A DNA stretch of 64,000 bases from Leptodontidium sp. MPI-SDFR-AT-0119 (taxonomy: Eukaryota > Ascomycota > Leotiomycetes > Helotiales > Leptodontidiaceae). Location: the NCBI GenBank assembly GCA_020726505.1, contig JAHLEZ010000002.1:3472001-3536000 (forward strand). The letters run 5' to 3'. The stretch's first letter is position 1. Each line of letters starts with the position of its first letter. The notes under the pieces were generated by a model. The model was given only the letters and a program-made list of their open reading frames with translations. It was not told where the DNA came from and searched no databases. Below, piece after piece: positions 12,701 through 23,019 of the stretch. The position numbers and the translations under genes are program-made.

Positions 12701-12848
12701 ACTTGACACCACTACAGTGACTGAATTGGCAGTGGTGCGTTACCAGGTTGGATACCAAATTGAAGGCTATCCATTATTGTCTCCATTTCCCCATCTACGG
12801 AGTAGCCTTCTAACTTAAGAAGGCTTTCCAATCACTGCTAAGAATCGG
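9785..12848. other. Long gene-poor interval
   Basis: About 3 kb without a gene I can support. Several open frames up to about 160 codons exist on both strands, but none shows family motifs, plausible exon structure or an ATG in a sensible place. Around 12524-12549 there is a short tandem run of AGGTACAT units. The left part probably contains the promoter and 5' UTR of the HAD gene. Confidence 0.45.
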
Positions 12849-13142
12849 GATGACGAAATTGGTCAGCGCCTTGAAGTGGTCCAGACCCTCAGCAGGAATT
12901 CCTATAAGAAGTACAAACCCAGTGCGATGTGCAACGAAATCGAGGACATTCTCGTGACCTTCTTTAGTCTGACTAGTATCTACCTAGAGGTATTTAGCTC
13001 TCCATCTCTACACCAAAATCATAGATGACGAAGTGAAATCAGCGCCTTGAGCGGTCTAGACCCAGGGGAGGAATCACTATAAGAAGCTGCAACCCCGGTG
13101 CGATGGGCAACAGAATCGAGAAGATTCTTGTGATGTTCTTTA
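12849..13142 (+). repeat. Diverged direct repeat, two units of about 118 bp
   Basis: Unit 1 is 12849-12966 and unit 2 is 13024-13142. Both run from GATGACGAA through AGCGCCTTGA, CCTATAAGAAG/ACTATAAGAAG and GTGCGATG to TTCTTTA, roughly three quarters identical by eye. The spacing is about 175 bp. Both are followed by TATCTACCT-type sequence. It is non-coding in all frames and of unknown origin. Confidence 0.65.
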
Positions 13143-13605
13143 ATTAACATAGGTATCTACCTGTACTTAGCTAAGTATCTTAATTTTACTCGTAGAGAGC
13201 AGTTACATAATGGAGATATGCGGCCGAGTAGGAAATCATGGTAATCAAACGGCGTTGTATGTTTCCAAGTATAAGACCTCGTGAGTTCAAATTGCCTTCC
13301 AACCTACCAATTTTGAACATTTGAAAGATTGTTTCCCAAGGACCCTTTTGTCCTCTCAATGTCGAGCTAAAGGTAGGATGCAGAGTATATATGTCATTCA
13401 CTCGAACGTGTAAGGTACTGCACAACCACACTCATGATTCATCTGTGCAGTGAATGTTGTATAATTTTCAATTTTGCTATGAAATACTTCAGGCAGGCCG
13501 TGATATTTCCTTCAATAAAACTCAAATCGCGGCCAACTGGTAACTTTGATCCCCTCTCAAACCTCATTTCATTTCCATCTTCATCTCACTTGGTTTGATT
13601 TATCA

Positions 13606-14583
13606 ATGTCTTCTTCCAGCCAAGACGATGAAATCTCAGCTCTCGAGGCTCCGGACCCACGTCTGCTGATGGGAAGCAGAGACAAAAGCGTACTCTGGTA
13701 TAATCCCACTTTCCCAGGTCTCACAGACGTCCAGAAAGATCTCCTTGAAAACTACAGTGGCCTCAAGCCCGAAGTCATCACATCTCATGTGCTCTCGATC
13801 GCAAGTCTCCTGGAACTTGACTGGAAGCCAAAGCTAACCTTCTCTCCAGCGAGACAAAGCTTGGGACGTCCATCCATTGCCTTGCATCGTATGCCACAAA
13901 CTCCACTTCTGGATTTTTGATATTGAACGCAATTATAGGGCCAATTTCGCTTCATAGACTTCAGTCTCTCTCGTTCGACTTCATATCCCCGTGTCCTCGA
14001 GTTGCTCAAGTCGGGCGGTAAACTGCTAGATCTTGGTTGCTGTTTCGGCCAGGATCTCCGCAAACTTGTACATGATGGCGCTCCAGCCTCTTCGCTCTAC
14101 GGTGCTGACCTACGAAGCGAGTTCATCGACCTGGGCTACGATCTCTTCCTGGATCGGAACAGGATTGGAGTCCAGTTCTTGACGGCAGACATATTCGACC
14201 CGAACTCTTCGTTGAAGCAACTAGATGGGCAGATGAGCGTGGTCTATATTGGACTACTCCTTCACCTTTTCGACTGGGAAGGGCAACGAAAGGCATGTGA
14301 GCGAATTGTGGGGTTCTTGAAGCCGGAGAAAGGGGTGCTGGTTTTAGGACAGCAGGTCGGAAGCTTGGTGGCCTGTGATGTGATGTCTGGAGGAGAGAGA
14401 AAGGTTACTAGACACGATTTGGCCAGTTTCGAGAAGTTGTGGAAGGAAGTTGGGGAGAGAACTGGCAGTCAGTGGGAGGTAAGAGCTAATCTTGACGAAG
14501 GGCTTGGGGTTGGGGATGGGACGCGGGCATGGGATCGACATGAGACGCGGAGGTTGGTATTTGAGGTTGAGAGGGTCTTATGA
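13606..14583 (+). CDS. SAM-dependent methyltransferase, fungal secondary-metabolism type (AusD/AndF-like)
   Basis: A 292-residue class I methyltransferase from exons 13606-13800, 13850-13888 and 13939-14583. The first intron has a GCAAGT donor (GC-AG), the second is GT-AG; both keep frame and restore the family run SHVLSIRDKAWDVHP then IGQFRFIDFS. SAM-binding motif I is LLDLGCCFGQ (residues 107-116), followed by the acidic strand LYGADLR and ADIFDP. Close family members methylate carboxyl or hydroxyl groups in meroterpenoid pathways such as austinol. No polyketide synthase, prenyltransferase or terpene cyclase lies in the window, so this copy is an orphan here and its substrate is unknown. 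It appears cytosolic. Confidence 0.87.
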
Positions 14584-16013
14584 GACTCGGTGGAGGTTGT
14601 ATTTGTCCCTCATGGCTCTTATGAAAGCGTTGTGCTGGTTCAGCTGTGCCCGAACTGGTCGGTCGTGATATCTGGATGAGAAATTGTGTCCATGGTAAGA
14701 AGCATTGCCATGTACCTAGGTACTGTACGTCCGTATTCTTACATTGGATCAAGGCCGGTGATGGATGGCAATTCAACATGCACGACAAGGCAAGCCACCC
14801 CGCATCCGCCCGTAGCACCAGACTACAGTACGGTATCAGCAATGTCGGTACCTGTCAGAGCGGAAGCTAGCATTCAGCCACAAAGGAAGCACTTTACGGA
14901 GATTCGGAGAGTATGCTAATCCTTTGTTTGCGCTGGGAGGCAAGGCTGGCACTGCATGCCAATTATTGGCATGGCATATCTACGCTACTGTACCAGCCTA
15001 AGGTAGGTACGGAGCAGAGAAGAGGCGAATGGAACAGCCGCAAGGCGAGAAAGCAAAAGCATCGGCCCGGTGGATTGACTGACTGACTGACTGACTGACT
15101 GTTGAAATACGAAAACAGATACCTACCTGTAAAACTAGGTAATTTAGGTCCCGATATCTAGTTCCTCTCCTCTCCTCGCCTCGCCTCTCCTCGCCTCGAG
15201 TCGCTCGCTGAAGTTCTCGGGATGATGGTGGGTGAATTCCATGATGACATCACCGATTATCATTACCTTATCTCTCAGATAAAATAGGTACAGTACTTAC
15301 TGTACCTAGAATTGAATACAAGTACCGTAATTCCTACCTTAGGTCCTTAGGTCCCTATCTACCTACCCGGGTGCATCCTGCCTTGCCCTGTTCCTACTTA
15401 GTAGGTAGAACCTAGGGAGGTTGTCCCAATGCCATCTGGGGGCTTTGCTTTGCCTTCTACCTTACTGTAAGAGTATATGTACCTACTTCGTATACTTACT
15501 CATCTTGTGCCCTCGCCTCCCCGTCCCTCCCCTGCAATCGAAGCCCCCAGTCGCCTTCCCCTCTGCACTCCCTCCCCCATCTGACGTGCTTCCTAATGCT
15601 CGTGCAGCACTGCTGCAGTAGGTACAGTACCTCCCTTAGGTAAGTGCCCAGGTAGGCTGGGTACCTGAAGTAGCTATTTCTTCTAAGCTAAGGTAGCTTC
15701 GACTGCCCTTTTTTTTTTTTTATCGATCAACAAAAGGGCCTCAAGCCTCCCTTCCCATCCCTCCACCTCCCCCACCTCTTCCCACCCCACCTCACCTCAC
15801 CACAACCTCAATCCTCATCCCTCCCTTTCCCTCCCCAAACAAACACACGGGTTGTCTTGCGGCATCCTGCTGTCGCCGGCAAGTTAGTGTTGGCTTTCCT
15901 CCATATTGGTTGACTGCCCTGCCCTGCTCTACTCCGTGCACTACTCCCCGTTCCTAGCCAAAAAAGCAGCTCAGCTTGCACCCCCAACCTCCTCACCCCA
16001 ATCGATCGCCGCA
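14584..16013. other. Intergenic, promoter of the GH63 gene with dense TAGGTA/TACCTA motifs
   Basis: No gene is seen. From about 14990 to 15700 the DNA is crowded with short, partly palindromic words such as TAGGTACC, CCTAGG, TTAGGTCC and GTACAGTAC. From about 15500 to 15960 the top strand is strongly C+T-rich, as in many fungal core promoters, ending at the GH63 start codon. Confidence 0.55.
15075..15101 (+). repeat. (GACT)n microsatellite
   Basis: About six perfect tandem copies of the tetranucleotide GACT within the upstream region of the GH63 gene. Confidence 0.9.
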
Positions 16014-19000
16014 ATGGTCCAAATCAACAATCACGAGTACCTGAGCGAGGAGGAGAAGCGTCTGAAGGAGGATCGAGAGCGTGAAAAGTACTGGAAGAAG
16101 TGGGGTCCATATGTGGCCGAGAGACAGTGGGCAACAGGTACCGCCCCCTCCCCTCTACTTCCGCCTCCCTATGTCGTTTATCTGTCTATTTGTCTGTCTG
16201 TCTGCATGATCTATCTCTGACTATAGTGAAGTTCGAGAAGATTACAGCGCCGACGGTGATGCCTGGAGTCGTAAGTTGGACCCGCCGCAGATACTACGTC
16301 CCCAGATCCGAGCATATCTAATTGCTCGCAGATTTCCCCCACGAACATGCTCGATCGAGAACCTTTCGCTGGGGAGAAGATGGCATTGCCGGTGTCTCGG
16401 ATACCCATGGCTTGCAGAACATTGCTTTTGCCTTCTGGAATGAGGAAGAGTGCGTTCCACCGCGGGGTAGTGCAACGAAGCTAACACGCTAACAAAATTA
16501 CAGTGACTTCTTGAAGGAGCGACTCTTTGGCCTCTCGAATCCGCAGGGAAATCATGGCGAAAGCATCAAGGAGGCACATTTCCATCTTGACAATACCCCT
16601 ACTGTAAGTCGTACCGCCCGTCAGATCGCAATGCGGTTCCCGCGACTAAAGTCACTGCTCTCCAGCACTCCTACATGAAGTTACTCTATAAATACCCCCA
16701 AAAGAAGTTCCCTTACGAAGATCTCATCAAGGAGAATGGAAAGCGCGGAAAGGAGGACCGAGAATACCAGATCATCGATACTGGAATCTTCGACGAGGAT
16801 AGATACTGGGACATCTACATTGAAACTGCGAAGGAGACAGATGATCCAGACGAGCTACTATTTCGTGTCACAGCGTGGAATCGGGGTCCCGAGCCGGCAC
16901 CACTACATATCGTGCCACATGTCTGGTTCCGAAACACATGGGCTTGGGGTTATGAATCTGCGGACAAGAAACCCGCCATCCACCAGGTTAGCGAGACGGT
17001 TGCGCAGAGCAAGCACTACAAACTCGGCGATCGCTACTTTTCGCTCTCTCCTTCTCCAGGAGTTGGGCCCAGTGGCCAGGACGTACTTCCAGAGCTGATA
17101 TTTACCGAGAATGATACAAACTACAAAAAGTTGTATGATGGGAAGAATGACCAGCCATATGTCAAAGATGCCTTCCACCGATACATCGTGGACAAGGAGA
17201 AGAAGGCGATCAATCCGAAGCGTACCGGTACAAAGGCAGCAGCTTGGTTCTCCTTTAACGAGGGTGGTGGTGTTGCGCCAGGCGAATGTGCAGTGGTTAG
17301 ATTTCGAATCTCGAAAAAATATGAGGACTACGTTGATGAGGAGCTATTTGACGATATTATGGAAAAAAGAAAGGAGGAGGCTGATGAATTCTATCATCGC
17401 ATCAGCCCTCTTCCCATGTCCGAGGATTTGCGCAATATTCAACGCCAGGCATTCGCTGGAATGATGTGGACGAAGCAGTACTACCACTTCATCTGGGACC
17501 AATGGGCAAACGGTGATCCAAGCCAGCCTCCCCCTCCTCCGGAGCGCAAGGCCATCCGAAACACAAATTGGAAGCACATGCATCTCGATGATATTCTATC
17601 CATGCCAGATTCGTGGGAGTATCCCTTCTTCGCCGCGTGGGACTCGGCATTTCACTGCATCCCGCTGGCTATGATCGATCCGGATTTCGCAAAGAAGCAG
17701 CTGGACTTGTTCACAAGAGAGTGGTACATGCACCCCAATGGCCAGCTGCCTGCCTACGAGTGGAACTTTGGAGATGTCAACCCTCCCGTTCATGCATGGG
17801 CTACATTCAGAACCTTCAAGATCGAGAGAAAGTTATATGGTCGCCAAGATCTTGATTTCCTTGAGCGAGTGTTCCAAAAGTTGCTTCTTAACTTCACCTG
17901 GTGGGTAAATCGCAAGGATTTTGATGGCAAGAACGTCTTTGAAGGAGGCTTCCTTGGTTTGGATAACATTGGCCTGTTCAATCGTTCCGAACCATTGCCT
18001 ACTGGCGGTGTTCTTGAGCAAGCCGACAGCACAGGGTGGATGGCTTTTTACTGCCTCTGCATGTTGAACATCTCTCTAGAGTTGGCGAAGCATCGACGAA
18101 TCTATGAAGACATTGCATCCAAATTTTTCGAGCACTTCATGCTGATCAGCGATGCCATGACCTACAAGGCCGGCGAGAACGAGAAGTCGCTGTGGAACGA
18201 GGAGGACGGATTCTACTACGATGCAATCTCGTATGGCGGTCCTTGGACGCAGCAGCTCCCCGTCAGATCGCTTGTTGGCTTGATTCCACTCTACGCAACC
18301 CTGACTTTGGAGCCAGAGCTCATCAACAAGCTGCCAGCCTTCAAGAAGCGAGTTGATTGGTTTATCGCGAATAGACATGATGTTGCTGAACGCAACATGG
18401 CAAGCATACGAAAGAGAGGTAAAGACAACCGGATATTACTTTCGCTTGTGAGCAGGGATCGTCTGGAGAAGATCTTGAAGCGAATGTTGGATGAGGACGA
18501 GTTCTTCAGTGACCATGGAATCCGATCACTCTCCAAGTTTCACAAGGATCACCCGTACGCTATGGATGTCAATGGCCAGGAATTCAAGGTCAGCTATGTC
18601 CCAGGAGACTCGGACAGTGGGCTGTTCGGAGGCAACAGCAATTGGAGAGGTCCCATCTGGATCTGTGTCAATTTCCTGCTTGTTGAATCACTTCAGCGAT
18701 TCTACATGTTCTATGGTCCTTCCTTCGAGGTCGAGTGCCCAACTGGCTCGGGAGATATGATGCATCTAGGTCGAGTTTCCGAAGAGATCCAGCATCGGCT
18801 CCAACATCTCATGGCCCGTGGAGACGATGGACGTCGTGCTATCAATGAAGGAAACGACATGCTGGACTTTGATCCAAACTGGAAAGACAATCTATGGTTC
18901 TACGAGTTCTTCGATGGCGATACTGGCCGTGGTCTAGGCGCCACCCACCAGTGTGGCTGGACTGGATTGCTAGCAAGAATGATCCATGATACTGGGTAAG

Positions 19001-19403
19001 TCACCATCCTCAAACATCGAACACCATGCACTAACATGCCAATAGTCTGAGCTGTCGTCTCCCACAGACCCCCAGAACACCATCCACAGGCATGAACCAT
19101 TACTTTGATGATGTATTTACTCGTCATGTCAAACACAAATCGGAGAAGGTCCCCCGTCCCAACATGCGACGTTCATCAACTGCACGATCGATTGCAGCAC
19201 GAAGCGACTTTGACATAGACGATGTTCAATCAATTGGCAATTCTGTAGAGACTGAGAATGCCGAGAGGGAGAGGGAACGAAAAGAGGCTGATTTCCACAC
19301 GGCAAATTATGTGTCCGAGCAGCTCGAGAGGGTCCGCAGCCACCAGTCAGCAGACTTCGAGGAGAATGGCGACGAATACGAGGCTCAGCTTGATGGCCAG
19401 TAA
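16014..19403 (+). CDS. Glycoside hydrolase family 63 protein (glucosidase-like)
   Basis: A 1022-residue enzyme from exons 16014-16137, 16232-16270, 16332-16449, 16504-16603, 16666-18995 and 19046-19403; the lengths add up in frame. The alpha/alpha toroid segments are clear: [14 protein letters not shown] (about residue 450), [13 protein letters not shown] (about 490), [14 protein letters not shown] (about 780) and [10 protein letters not shown] (about 890), the last two typical of GH63 and related (alpha/alpha)6 glucosidases. No signal peptide or membrane anchor is visible, unlike ER glucosidase I, so a cytosolic role in glucoside or trehalose-type sugar breakdown is more likely than N-glycan trimming. 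The C-terminal 130 residues are charged and probably disordered. The last acceptor (19045, after CTAACATGCCAATAG) could alternatively be a few tens of bases downstream. Confidence 0.92.
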
Positions 19404-19713
19404 AGTACCAATAGAGCGGGAAATCGATGGTCAATTGCTTTGTTTTGCCTTTCAAATGTCACGCATTAGGCGTTACGGTACACGACAAAAGCAGACCTGG
19501 CTGTACTATAGATAGAGCTAGAAAATAGATCAGCAAATTCATGTCTAGCTTGCCTCTTAGTTTGAAATAATATCTGCATCGTAAGAATGGCGATCCACCA
19601 AATCTGGGAAACTAAAATGGGAATTCTCTAATTCTCAACTCTTATACACATCATCACCCGCACCGTTCTCACCCGATCCTCCGCCCCCCATCAACAAAAA
19701 GGATGTTCATGTT
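19404..19713. other. Short convergent spacer
   Basis: Holds the 3' ends of the GH63 and OSCP transcripts, which converge here. No other feature was seen. Confidence 0.5.
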
Positions 19714-20631
19714 TTACAAGGTATCAGTGAGAAGTTTGTTCATCTTCGCAATGCGTGCTGAGACGCTGAGGTCGATAGTTCGGTCTCCAATTTCCACAAC
19801 AAGTCCTCCAAGAATATCTGGGTTGACCTATGACATGTAAGTCGTGTTCTGCTCATCTCTGCAAGTAGCATACCTTGTTTGTGACCTTGAGCTTCTTTCC
19901 GGAACCAACATACTGGGACTTGGAAACGGCAGTCTCAAGTCGAGACAGGATCTTGCTGTCCAATTGCTACCCCCATCATCAGCATTACAGTTCCTCACCT
20001 CCCAGTTTCGCTTGCACGTACCGCAGCACTCGTAACGGTCAACTCAACCTCGCCCTTCGCCGCACTCATCAACTCTCCGAACTTCTCGCAGACGCCCTTC
20101 AACAGGCCCAGTCGGTTGTAGAACGCCAGGGTGTCGAGGAAGTTCTTGACGGTATCGCCCTTGTCTCCCGCTGCTCCGGTGTGCTTTTGCAGCTCGGCGA
20201 CGATGGCTGACTTGTCCTCTGCGCTGAGGGTTGGTGCTTGCATGATCGTAGCAAGCTTGGCGTCCTTGTGGTAGACATCGTTGAGCGCAGCAATGGCTTT
20301 GGCGGTGCTGTCCAGAGTCGAGTTCTTCACGGCGGCCGTGTACTGTTGATTCGGATTAGCCACCTTTTTCTTCATCTCATCCCACAACCCCGTCGGCACC
20401 CAATTGACCATGCAGCTTCGATCGGATCGATGTGAAAACTTAAGGACATACCAGCGCAGTGGCATAGGTGCCATCGAGACCGTAGAGGGCGATGGGAGGC
20501 TTCGAGTCGGGGCTGGCAGCCGCAGGAGCAGCGTACGATCGAATTTGACTGGCGGCGAGAACTCTTGGGCCAGCGACCCGTTGGGGAGCTGAGGCCCGCG
20601 CGACGCGGAGGATTGCTCGACTCGAAAGCAT
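19714..20631 (-). CDS. ATP5: Mitochondrial F1Fo-ATP synthase subunit 5 (OSCP)
   Basis: Oligomycin-sensitivity-conferring protein: the stator component that ties the F1 head to the peripheral stalk at the inner mitochondrial membrane. It has 235 residues from exons 20631-20452, 20342-20022, 19966-19874 and 19827-19714, all phase 0. The first 35 residues (MLSSRAILRVARASA...SQIRSYA) form an Arg/Ser/Ala-rich mitochondrial presequence with an RSYA cleavage-like site. Next come PIALYGLDGTYATAL at the start of the N-terminal helical domain, the FYNRLGLLKGV helix, and the C-terminal LDSKILSRLETAV...GGLVVEIGDRTIDLS hallmark of the OSCP/delta family. The start ATG is the first in frame; an upstream TTG extension is not used. 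High confidence. Confidence 0.96.
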
Positions 20632-21199
20632 GATGAAGGTATTCAATTGACGTCTGGAGGGGAGATGGGAGAGCTTGAGTTGGTACTGTCGTCAAAAAAC
20701 GGAAGCAGTTCAAGGTTCCACCCGATCCTGACGGTCACGTGGTGTTTTTAGTGCGAGCCGTCCATCTGTCGAGGCAGCTTGTTCCCTGAAAAATCTGTTG
20801 TACCTAGGTAGCTAACGAACGATTTGATGTATGAGGTTATAATTGAAGTCAGTAGGCGGGCATCAGCATTACTTCTAAGCACAACAGTGGCGCTCGAACA
20901 TGGTGATGGATGACTCGGAGGAGTTAAAAATATTTACGGGTCTCCCTCCACCGTCACCGAAGACTATCCCGAAAGCTTACAAGTTATTTATGTCATCTGC
21001 GTGTCCCATGGTGAAATGCAATTGCTTCTCATAGCTTGACTACAACACACTCTAAACCCACTGCCATGCTCCACAGACCAGAAAACCCGACCCAGGCAGC
21101 CCCAAATCAATTGAATCCCAGAGACTCCATTCGAGAAACCATTCAACGCCTGAACCATGCTGTGTTTCGGTGGTCATCCAGTCATAATCTCGTCACTGC
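20632..21199. other. Intergenic between MOB1 3' end and OSCP promoter
   Basis: Nothing coding. It should carry the OSCP promoter and the MOB1 3' UTR. Confidence 0.4.
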
Positions 21200-22225
21200 T
21201 CAGTCGCTTCGAAGCATGCTCTCAACCAAATCTCCCAATGGTCCCCAGAAGTCCTTTCCACTGGCCAAACTATGTTCGTCGATAAACAGGACGTAATGCT
21301 TGAAGCTCGTGTTGAGATGAGCTTCGAGACCAAGTTCGCGGATAACGGGGGTAGTGGTGGCAGTAGATGTGGGCGTAGACACGGTACATTCTCTTGAAGA
21401 CTTGACGGATCATACTTGGGAAGGACTTTGGGAAAGGAACGCCTGCTTCTAATTAGTGAAGGTTCCCAATAATTTCGTGCTGCCGGCGTACCGATTCTGC
21501 TGGGGAAAACTGCCTCGTTATCGATATTGCTTTGGACCCATCCCATCAAGTGTTCAATGTAAGTTGGAGCGGGCATTTTAGTGGGTCGTTTGTAGGTTTC
21601 GGAATCTTGCCAGAGGTACTCGAATCTGCCACACAATGTAAGGATATGTTCCATTCTATAGGTGTGAGAACGCACTCGTCTGTTGCCTTCATCTCAGGGC
21701 ATGATTGTGGGGAGCAGAACTCGGTGATTGAACCGTAGAGGAGGTTGATATGATTGTAGAAGTCGACCACTGAATCTCCTTTAGTACCAGGGCATCCAAC
21801 AGTCGTGAGGGGGGCCGCACTGTTGACCGCCAACCATTCATTCTCATCCTCACCCTCAGGTAGCTTCACAATCTTTCGCAGACTACCACCTCCGAGTGTG
21901 GCCTCCGCATACTGTCTCAATTGATAGCTCGTGCTGCCCTTCGTGGCATTGCGGGGTCTGAACTGATTTCTCGTTCGCTGGTTGCTGCACATGCGATTGT
22001 GTAAGTAATGTGTCCACTGTACTGATTCTGGACATTCAGCAACCATGCCATCATCATGGGGGCCCACTGAAACCGTCGATGAAGAGGCAGAATGAGAGAG
22101 TGTCCAAACGAGAGGAAGTGGGGTTACAGCAGGGCTGAGATATCGCAGGACTGCCGCAGCCACAGAGAGGGTCGCCATGAAGAAAATAGTTGGGAAACTA
22201 ACACAGTGGTGATGAAGGAAGTCAT
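21200..22225 (-). CDS. MOB1: MOB1/phocein kinase activator, with a one-base frame break in the last exon
   Basis: Co-activator of NDR/LATS-type kinases (Dbf2-Mob1 of the mitotic exit and septation network). Exons are 22225-22203, 21984-21821, 21769-21676, 21625-21492 and 21442-21200. The tiny first exon encodes MTSFITTV, matching the usual Mob1 start. Later landmarks are [56 protein letters not shown] and [13 protein letters not shown]. In the last exon the frame breaks within a run of five Cs (plus-strand Gs 21347-21351), immediately after the HIYCHHYP zinc-site histidines. Sequence after the run is perfectly conserved in the next frame ([19 protein letters not shown]) to the natural stop. 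Exon lengths total one base more than a multiple of three. Mob1 is essential in yeasts, so a homopolymer sequencing or assembly error is more likely than a true mutation. Expected length is 218 residues. Confidence 0.93.
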
Positions 22226-23019
22226 CGTGCTTTGATCGCGGCCAGGCAGCTGTATTGTAGTGTTCTGGCATACCATACGTTAGCAGGGTGATAGATAGCA
22301 TTCTAGAGACTGAGAGGGAGCATACCGCTGGACCTTGCAAGCACTGACTGAACTTGTCACGATGGCGAGAATCACAGCTTTCGAAAGAGTGGAAGAGGGA
22401 CAAGAAGTGCACGTAGAAGCTGGCTGTGCTAGGTAGGTATTATCGTAGACTTTCAGAGGTGTATTGTGCTGTAGCGTATGTCTACTCGGAAGGTGCGTCG
22501 CCTTGCGTTTGTCGCCTTGCTTTGGCTTGCTTTGCTTTGTTGACTTGGGGACCGGTTGGCGGAGCAAGGCGCGGCTACGCGGCTACCGAATGCGGGGATT
22601 AAGTGCGTGCTGGCAGAGCAGTCACTCCTGGACTGGATGAAGCGGAGCGGAATAACTAAGTGCCGCAGGCTGACATGGGTGAGGTGAACATGTACATGAG
22701 ACCCCAAACTCATCCTCCTTGATATATTGATACATACCGGTCTCCTCTATCTCGGGTTGGATCAACGCAGGTCAGGTCAGGTCAAGGCCATCCTCTACCA
22801 CGTTCCCTTTGCCCACGAATACCACAAGTCACTATGCCTGCAGACTTCCCCAGCTCCGCCATCATTTTACTGCATCCATGACTGGCAGCATTGATATCAC
22901 CCGAGCAGATGGAGCTCTAAGCTCCTCCACCACATCTACATCTACATCTACGACCACGACTACACGCTTATCTCTCTACTCTGCCTCTCGCCGCCTGCGC
23001 CTACGCCCACTCCCACGAG
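22226..23019. other. Divergent promoter region of MOB1 and RGP1
   Basis: About 800 bp between two divergent housekeeping genes. No coding or RNA feature is supported. A short frame starting at 22877 is Thr/Ser-repeat sequence ((ACATCT)n-like) out of frame with RGP1 and is probably 5' UTR. Confidence 0.45.

Noticed and set aside
21985..22057. Alternative MOB1 first exon starting at a triple ATG
   Set aside because: It would need a 38-bp intron, and the exon at 22203-22225 encodes the conserved MTSFITTV start with a normal donor.
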